Positions 62,588 through 64,000 of a stretch of DNA of 64,000 nt are shown one piece after another. The stretch is from contig NZ_BMDT01000003.1 of assembly GCF_014635985.1 (NCBI RefSeq), positions 168,327 to 232,326 on the forward strand, written 5' to 3'. This DNA is from Enterococcus alcedinis. Lineage in GTDB: Bacteria > Bacillota > Bacilli > Lactobacillales > Enterococcaceae. The position numbers and the translations under genes are program-made. Position 1 is the stretch's first letter; each line of letters begins with the position of its first letter. Under the pieces are notes generated by a model, which was not told the DNA's origin, did no database searches, and saw nothing but the letters and a program-made list of their open reading frames with translations.

Positions 62588-63420
62588 GAAAACAAAATGA
62601 AATAATCAAAGAACTGAGGACTGAGAGAAATATCTCACAACAATCTTTAGCCATGGGTATTACTACTAGAGAGTCCGTATCTAATTTTGAGAGAAGAGGT
62701 ACAAATATAACATCCAATACATTAATTGAATTTCTAGATAAAATGAATGTTAGTTTAGAAGAATATTATTATTTATTGAACGATAAAAATCTAACTCAAA
62801 AGCAAAAAACATTTGTCGATGGTGCAAAATATTTTGGTGATATAAAAGAGCAGAAAAAATATTTAAAGATGTTAGAAAGCATGTATATGTCTACAAATGA
62901 TTCAGCATATTTGCTAATAACCTCTCAATATCGTTTATTGTATTCTATGAAAAATAATGATAGCAAAACTAATGAGTTAAAAGATGACATAGAAAACATT
63001 AAAAATCATTTAAATAATGTTTATAACTGGGGAAGGTTTGAATTATCACTATTTACAAATGTTTTATTTATTTTTAATTCAGAGTATATTTATTCAACAT
63101 ATCGAAGAGTAATTAAAGATATGAAGCTATATTCAAATCACCCGTATTACAAAGACAACATAGGAATTTTTATAAAGAATTGTCTAATACTTTTTTGGAA
63201 AAGAAAACACTATACTCAAATGGAATATTTGCTCTTAGAACTAGACATTTTATCAAAGAATGTTACTTACACGAATGAAAGGTTTACTTATTTGATCTTT
63301 AAAAAAGTATTGTCTTCGCAGGGGGAATTTGATATCTCAATGATTGAACCTGAAATTGAAATTTTAAAATATATGGGTTATAACGATTACGCACAACAAA
63401 TAATTCATAGCTTTACATAA
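62584..63420 (+). CDS. XRE/TPR transcriptional regulator (Rgg/MutR-like)
   Basis: 278 residues. HTH at about 5-60 (IKELRTERNISQQSLAMGI... VSNFERRGTNI), then an all-helical Rgg/GadR/MutR-like domain with helix pairs. TTG 62584 is preceded by GGAGGG. Very AT-rich coding, unlike the core genes to its left, which suggests acquisition. Its target may be the leader-controlled gene at the right edge. Confidence 0.7.
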   Translation: MRKQNEIIKELRTERNISQQSLAMGITTRESVSNFERRGTNITSNTLIEFLDKMNVSLEEYYYLLNDKNLTQKQKTFVDGAKYFGDIKEQKKYLKMLESMYMSTNDSAYLLITSQYRLLYSMKNNDSKTNELKDDIENIKNHLNNVYNWGRFELSLFTNVLFIFNSEYIYSTYRRVIKDMKLYSNHPYYKDNIGIFIKNCLILFWKRKHYTQMEYLLLELDILSKNVTYTNERFTYLIFKKVLSSQGEFDISMIEPEIEILKYMGYNDYAQQIIHSFT

Positions 63421-63922
63421 GCTGTTTGTAAAACCCCGAAAGATAGAGTATTTTAGTTTCTTTTATATAATATGCGAGCTGTAGTTATTATGATTTTTTT
63501 GAAACAAATTTACCAGTAGTATGAATGTCTTTTTAGGGCAATAGAGTGCTGTGAGAATCTCATTTAGTATAAACTAACCCTAGAAATCAGAGAGGGTATT
63601 TGTGATTATTTGAGATGAAATTATTGTATTTCATGGAAATTGGATAATATAAACTTAGTTTTTTTGTTTTCGTATTAATTCTTCTGCGCAAAATTCTCAG
63701 TAAATATTGAACCCTAATAAAACCGCTAAAAAAAAGTTAGATTTTCTAAGTATAACTTTTTTTGAGTGGTTTATTTTTTATGTGTAATTTTTTTTTTATG
63801 TGTAATTTTTTTGAAATATTTATTTTAAACTAATTAATTAGGTAACAATTCATTACACAATTCAAATTAATTTAGTTTGATGTGCAATACTTAAAATATA
63901 AAAGAAAGAGGTGAATTTAACC
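63421..63922. other. AT-rich intergenic region with hairpins
   Basis: No gene supported. A direct repeat of TTTTTTATGTGTAATTTTTTT occurs near 63775-63810. The ribosome site AGAGGTG of the leader ORF is at 63907-63913. Confidence 0.4.
63721..63771 (+). terminator. hairpin downstream of the regulator
   Basis: AACC-CT-AAAAAAAGTTA pairs with TAACTTTTTTT-AG-GGTT (19 positions, two mismatches). The following sequence is T-rich. It would end transcription from the regulator before the leader ORF. Confidence 0.65.
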
Positions 63923-63961
63923 ATGAGTTTATTGATATGCTCCCCTCATAGTAGACACTAG
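63923..63961 (+). CDS. 12-codon leader peptide ORF
   Basis: ATG 63923 to TAG 63961 encodes MSLLICSPHSRH behind AGAGGTGAATTTAACC. Codons 7-12 form the left arm of the terminator that follows. A translated short ORF in such a position is typical of attenuation leaders ahead of ribosome-targeting antibiotic resistance or amino acid genes. The controlled gene lies beyond the window. Confidence 0.6.
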   Translation: MSLLICSPHSRH

Positions 63962-64000
63962 AAAAAACAAAAATTCTAGTCTACTATGAGAGGAGTTTTT
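63940..64000 (+). terminator. intrinsic terminator (attenuator-like) at the window edge
   Basis: CTCC-CTCATAGTAGAC (63940-63956) and TAGAA (63959-63963) pair with TTCTA and GTCTACTATGAG-GGAG (63974-63995), then five T to the window end. One mismatch and a two-base bulge. Confidence 0.9.

Noticed and set aside
63472-63519. 15-codon hydrophobic ORF (MRAVVIMIFLKQIYQ) downstream of the second regulator
   Set aside because: Considered as a pheromone gene, but there is no Shine-Dalgarno sequence upstream.

Overview
The window is AT-rich DNA from a low-GC Gram-positive bacterium. Strong GGAGG-type ribosome sites, frequent TTG/GTG starts, a leucine T-box ahead of leuS, a lysine-type MurE, a short-Q-loop cytochrome bd oxidase and a LysM/GH73 autolysin point to Lactobacillales. 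An Enterococcaceae member (Enterococcus/Vagococcus-like) is most likely; this is inference, because no rRNA or tRNA lies in the window.

Layout. 1-4.7 kb: MFS transporter behind two cre-like boxes, a membrane-anchored XRE protein, an Mga-type regulator and a TauE/SafE exporter. 4.9-14.4 kb: a compact respiratory block, namely cydABCD (menaquinol oxidase and its assembly ABC exporter), a polyprenyl diphosphate synthase and MenA (menaquinone side chain), and a type II NADH dehydrogenase. Together these give NADH -> (demethyl)menaquinone -> oxygen. 14.8-20.1 kb: thiol/sulfur genes (trans-sulfuration PLP enzyme, CoA-disulfide reductase, TcyP-like cystine symporter, DJ-1 family protein). 20.3-24.1 kb: an overlapping operon of two type I sulfatases and the formylglycine-generating enzyme that would activate them.

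24.4-33.9 kb is the accessory part. It holds an ABC-2 exporter with two permeases, a secreted 99-aa protein, a 16-codon hydrophobic peptide gene with an excellent ribosome site divergent from an XRE/TPR (RRNPP-like) regulator, then a second module (secreted 143-aa protein, two FtsX-like permeases, LolD/MacB-type ATPase) organised like lactococcin-972-type bacteriocin loci, and a decayed lipoprotein gene. 34-61.9 kb is mostly core: copZ-copA with a CopY-type operator, a radical SAM/methyltransferase operon, LysM autolysin, T-box leuS, SPFH protein, TraX-like protein, asnB, murE, MurJ/SpoVB-type flippase, pseudouridine synthases, M23 hydrolase, class A PBP and YlbF-like protein. 62-64 kb is very AT-rich: a second XRE/TPR regulator overlapped by a short upstream ORF, and at the window edge a 12-codon leader ORF that runs into an intrinsic terminator (attenuator-like).

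The most unusual signals are: (1) a family of ~121-126 bp tandem palindromic units in three clusters (10.8, 14.4 and 46.4 kb), each starting at a stop codon between convergent genes, with paired arms that change together; (2) the candidate leaderless signalling peptide beside the RRNPP-like regulator; (3) the attenuator-like leader at the right edge; (4) a perfect 66-bp palindrome at 33.4 kb.
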